A stretch of DNA of 64,000 nucleotides, from assembly GCF_032062135.1 (NCBI RefSeq), contig NC_092861.1, positions 121,653,060 to 121,717,059 on the forward strand, in the 5' to 3' direction. Position 1 is the first letter of the stretch. Every line of letters starts with the position of its first letter. Below, piece after piece: positions 59,271 to 64,000 of the stretch. The stretch is from Pyxicephalus adspersus (lineage: Eukaryota > Chordata > Amphibia > Anura > Pyxicephalidae). Under the pieces are notes generated by a model. The model saw only the letters and a program-made list of their open reading frames with translations. It did no database searches and was not told the DNA's origin. The translations under genes and the position numbers were made by a program.

Positions 59271-60420
59271 CGAATTTGGAGGGGTAAACCCTGGCCCCTC
59301 TCCAGGGCTGTGTGCGGCTGCAGCCATTGATTCTAATGGGGACCATACACACCCTGCCTTCTCCAGCATGGACTGATCAGCAGTGATTTATTGATTTAAT
59401 AAGTTGCGATGAATTCAGCTCATATTGCCAGTTAGACGGAATAACGAGGCGGACAATCTCTGGGGATACAATGCTGGGGTGAAAACCCTTTCATGTCTTA
59501 CTGCAACATTGTGTGCTGCGGGTAACATGCCGCCTTCATATACTGGCGAGATGTGTCTGTCACTCAATGCTCTCATCAACCGCTCAGGTAAGAAAGGAAC
59601 AAATATTAGCTTAGTATTAATGACTCATAGATTTGGAACATTTCTGGGCAGTGTGATAGCATGAGCTAAGGATCAGTTATTGCTTAATAAAGGAGAGATC
59701 AACCTTCTATAGATATACATACATATACATATACATGGACTATACCCACACATGATTGTCTCTGAAATTGGAAATAAATATTTACAAACTCCTAAATTAT
59801 ATGAAAATGTCGATATATAAGTCTAATGGTATTTATATTTTTTATCACACACAGGTTCATTAATGACAGCTTACACAAGGATGTGACTTTAATTAGATCC
59901 TGCAGGAAAAAATACACTATCAATTCTTCAAATAGGGATTTTTATCCTAAAGGTTTCTATAGAATATGTAATCTCTCTCCATATATATATAATTGTCTGT
60001 GCGTGTATATATACTTATATATAATGTATTGAACATCAGTCTTCTAGCTGTCCCTGTCTCTCTCATCACAGTCCCCATCCATCTCCATGTGTCTATTTTA
60101 TCTCTCACCTTTTGTCTTCTTTTCTCTCCCTGTACCCCTCCATCCCACCATCTTTCCTACACTAAGTTTGCAGATGTAGCGTTGTATTTGTAGTTCCCGT
60201 CTGATTACCTGAGGGCTACTTACCGATCTGTCGTTTCCTTTTTCTTCTCCAGCAGAAATCATCTCCATGAAAGTCCTAACATCGCCACTACAGTCCTACA
60301 ATGAGAGCAGGACAGTGTCACCGACTACCGAGAGAGGGCGCTCCGGCACCCCTTCATTGCACACATCACTTTATCATGGATTTCTCTGGCTGTTCTGCAC
60401 TTTAATTTGATTAGAAAATT
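59271..60420 (+). promoter_or_regulatory. Candidate regulatory block or noncoding exons upstream of pax1
   Basis: This stretch is apparently repeat-free and more GC-rich than its flanks in its first 320 bases and again at 60.29-60.36 kb. A donor-like CTCAG|GTAAGA follows 59587 and a strong acceptor CCTTTTTCTTCTCCAG ends at 60252, so spliced noncoding exons are possible. No conserved protein frame is visible. The position 2.3-3.4 kb 5' of the pax1 ATG fits a promoter-proximal element. Function is inferred. Confidence 0.3.
60328..60342 (+). promoter_or_regulatory. CTCF-like motif upstream of pax1
   Basis: CCGAGAGAGGGCGCT matches 12 of 15 consensus positions, including the AGAGGGCGC core. It is oriented toward pax1, about 2.3 kb before its ATG. 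Confidence 0.35.
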
Positions 60421-61570
60421 ATTAAAACAATGTTTACAAGAAAAGAGTTAGATTTGTCTTTTATGCATGATATAGCTTTGTTTTTATGTATTTGGATAAC
60501 ATATTTTAAACACATTAACCATTAGGGTAAATTAAATTGAATTCAATCTAGGTATACAGGTGTATAGAGGAGCCAGGGGTATGTAGGAAGCACAGAGGGA
60601 ATCATAACTCTGTAAAGATTAATTCATTTACTATTCAATATATGATATATATTATATAATTTAAATAAATAAATACCAGACTGTAAAGGCGACTTAAACA
60701 AACAGAGACTGTCCACTTATATGGTAATATAGTAAATGGGATTTAAAGAGAAGAAGTGTCTGCATTCATTTTGATCACCCAGTATTCACCCAGTATTCGG
60801 CTTTTAGAAATATTTTGATAGCACAGAATTAGTAGATTCTGAATACAGCTTCAGCTTGTTTAATAAGTCCAGTGCACATTCACTTGATCCCTTACCTAAA
60901 TATATTTCTAGACACACACATACATAAGTGAATAAGTGTGATTTAAATATACAACTACAAGACAATGCAGATCTAAACATTCTCTTATAAATGTGCATCA
61001 CATAATTATTTTAATGCGTTTATATTATAAATATGAAATGTATGCAAATAATATGGTTATATATTATGGTTATTGGAAAGATCATTAAAAAAATATCCAT
61101 AATTATAATGCGGTAATAGATCGTATATAAGCTATGCCAGCATGTATGAGAACAGAAGAGTTGTACACAAGGTGTAAAGGTATGACAACTGTCACCCTGA
61201 TTAGATGTGTCAGTACACACTGCATGATCGCATGATGACTTCTTACACGATTTTATTTAATGTACATTCATGTAATGATCAGGCAATCCTCATCAGTTCT
61301 CCAGGTTTTACCAGTGAGGGTTTGATCGATCTTAGATAATCGTGAACATTTTACACTTTGGGAAGTGAACTTGTATTTATTTCTGTATTAACAAAAGGAG
61401 ATAAATAGTACCCACCTGCCACCTGATCTGTGTAAACATCCTATGTGTCCTGTGTCTTATCTACTGATCATAAACCCCCAGCCCTAAGACGTGGGAAAAT
61501 GGCCTTCCTATCTGTCATTTGGATCAAAACAGATCACATTCTCTTCTGTGATACATGTACAGACTATTTA
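60421..61570. other. AT-rich noncoding DNA
   Basis: No gene or delimited repeat was seen. Confidence 0.45.
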
Positions 61571-61662
61571 ATTTGACGTATTTAGGATCTGATCTATAAA
61601 TATTTATATAGAATACATTTATATTATAAATATATATAGATCAGATCCTAAATATGTCAAAT
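61571..61662. repeat. 28-bp inverted repeat, one mismatch
   Basis: The arm at 61571-61598 starts ATTTGACGTATTTAGGATCT. The arm at 61635-61662 is its inverse with a single difference. The loop is 36 bases of A/T. It lies directly beside an (AT)n array and about 1.1 kb upstream of the pax1 ATG. Confidence 0.9.
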
Positions 61663-61668
61663 AAAATA

Positions 61669-61669
<1 letters not shown>

Positions 61670-61725
<56 letters not shown>
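61670..61725. repeat. (AT)n microsatellite
   Basis: More than 25 uninterrupted AT units, likely polymorphic. Confidence 0.97.
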
Positions 61726-61730
<5 letters not shown>

Positions 61731-62325
61731 AAAATAAATATATATATTTAAACATTTTTTCTTTTTTACTGTGCATCAAGCAATCCAAAAGTCTGCTAGT
61801 ATATCCTCCTTGCCTGTTTCACACTGTATTTTAACAGGTGCCAAACAGCTGAATTATTTAGCACAAAATGTGACATGAGATTTTTTTCCCTAGGATTCTT
61901 TTACTAGCAGCTAGCCTTCATTTGCAATTCAAAGAACATATACAATGTAATGGTTTCCAGATGACAGGGCAGTTTTGAAAACATCAGAAAATGTAACTTT
62001 CTAAACTGTGAGGATGTAATAATGGACGTTGAAGTTGGAGGGTCGGTTAAAGATCAACTTGTATTATTTTACCAGTTCAGAAAAGAAAACTTCAATCAAG
62101 GCTGGGGCTTTCTAAGAAAAAAGAAGAGTAACGCTGAAAAGAAGAAATGATGGATAGGTACTGCCATGGGTTTATGAAGGGCTTTAAAGATGGCAGTTGG
62201 TGTTGTTTTAGGATGAGTAGATTGAGACATTCCAGAAATAAAAGAGAAGAGGGCTAGGGTTACACCAGACCGGAATGGGTAGATGGACTGGGAAGGAATC
62301 TCTGCCTGGTTTGGGATGACGGCAA
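61726..62325. other. pax1 upstream DNA
   Basis: No gene was seen. The sequence becomes less AT-rich after about 62.1 kb, and no TATA-like element is convincingly placed. Confidence 0.4.
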
Positions 62326-62330
62326 CCAAT
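62326..62330 (+). promoter_or_regulatory. CCAAT box, candidate pax1 promoter
   Basis: CAACCAATGAG carries a consensus NF-Y site (CCAAT followed by GAG) about 350 bases before the pax1 ATG. A promoter here would give a 5' untranslated region of roughly 250-300 bases. No TATA box is evident. The transcription start is not determinable from sequence. Confidence 0.35.
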
Positions 62331-62675
62331 GAGATGTCACCAGTAGCTTCTACAACATGACCACCAAGATTGACGTGGAGGACACGTCAAAGTGATCTGA
62401 GCAAACTGCAGCTAGATAACTGCACTAATTCTCCCTAATCTGAAGAAGATCACCTTTTGCTTTTGTTCCCCACACTTGTGAAGTTGCTGTGCAAACAGTA
62501 AAAAGTTTTCAGTTTGAGAAGGAAGTTCCTCCTTAGCTGAAGAACCCTCCTCCTCATCCAGCCCATTGGAGAAGACTGGGCTCTCTCTTTCTCTGCCTTC
62601 CATGTATCTCTGGGTTACATCTGTTTGAGTTTTACTGATCTTCTCTGCAAGTTTTCTTCGTTCTCTCCAGGCGGG

Positions 62676-62679
62676 ATGG
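62676..62679 (+). CDS. pax1: pax1 first coding exon: ATG G before splice donor
   Basis: The coding part of this exon is only ATGG, followed by the donor GTAAGC at 62680. The context GGCGGGATGG has G at -3 and G at +4, a strong Kozak setting. An in-frame TGA at 62538-62540 lies upstream and no other ATG intervenes, so this is the natural start for this reading frame. The trailing G joins AG at 63844 to give Glu, producing Met-Glu-Gln as in Pax1. A start codon isolated on a tiny coding piece before a paired-domain exon also matches my recollection of Pax9 gene structure. The upstream edge of the exon is uncertain: it could be a long 5' UTR exon, or the exon could begin at 62671 because TTTTCTTCGTTCTCTCCAG immediately before it is an excellent acceptor. 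Confidence 0.75.

Positions 62680-64000
<1,321 letters not shown>

Noticed and set aside
59425..59664. 79-codon plus-strand frame as a coding exon
   Set aside because: It opens at TTG, not ATG, and shows no recognisable domain. The donor-like site inside it is better considered for a noncoding exon.

Overview
This 64-kb window looks like nuclear DNA from a vertebrate, most probably an anuran amphibian (a ranoid frog is the best guess). It is AT-rich, has no operon-like gene packing, carries three runs of N that are assembly gaps, and is crowded with short palindromic DNA-transposon relics of the kinds common in frog genomes. The taxonomic call is an inference from repeat style and from the one recognisable host gene. 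No bacterial, phage, CRISPR or rRNA features are visible.

The only host protein-coding sequence I can support is at the far right end, on the plus strand: the start of a Pax1/Pax9-group transcription factor, called pax1. A four-base coding piece (ATG G, 62676-62679) sits directly before a GTAAGC donor. A 1,164-bp intron follows, then exon 2 from 63844 to beyond the window edge. The split codon G|AG restores Met-Glu-Gln, and exon 2 then encodes the first third of a paired domain. The rest of the gene lies outside the window. The roughly 62 kb to its left behaves like an upstream gene desert: no multi-exon coding pattern was found, but several CTCF-like motifs and a moderately GC-rich block at 59.2-60.4 kb could be regulatory or carry noncoding exons.

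Mobile elements, region by region. 1-10 kb: degenerate minisatellite, gap-flanking tandem repeat, hAT-like and TTAA-bounded fragments. 10.1-11.3 kb: a GC-rich cluster of nested foldback repeats. 12.1-12.9 kb: a 63-bp TTAA palindrome and a 484-bp TA-flanked mariner-type element. 14-17 kb: members of two dispersed MITE families. 17.8-20.4 kb: a 'TATATAGC(A/G)CC' repeat and foldbacks. 24.2-25.4 kb: a 694-bp hAT MITE with a perfect 8-bp target duplication, nested in an older repeat. 26.7-30.9 kb: a 4.2-kb hAT transposon with an exact 8-bp target duplication, terminal inverted repeats, a broken transposase gene on the minus strand and two internal tandem-repeat regions. 32-35 kb: a run of five further nonautonomous elements. 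40-53 kb: sparser copies of the same families plus a foldback bounded by 15-bp direct repeats at 45.7-46.0 kb. 57.9-61.8 kb: AT dinucleotide arrays and a 28-bp inverted repeat upstream of pax1.

I did not find a novel multi-gene system. The points most worth following are the pax1 start-exon architecture (possibly a 9-nt microexon), the divergent CTCF-like cluster at 39.8-41.8 kb, and the exactly delimited hAT insertions.
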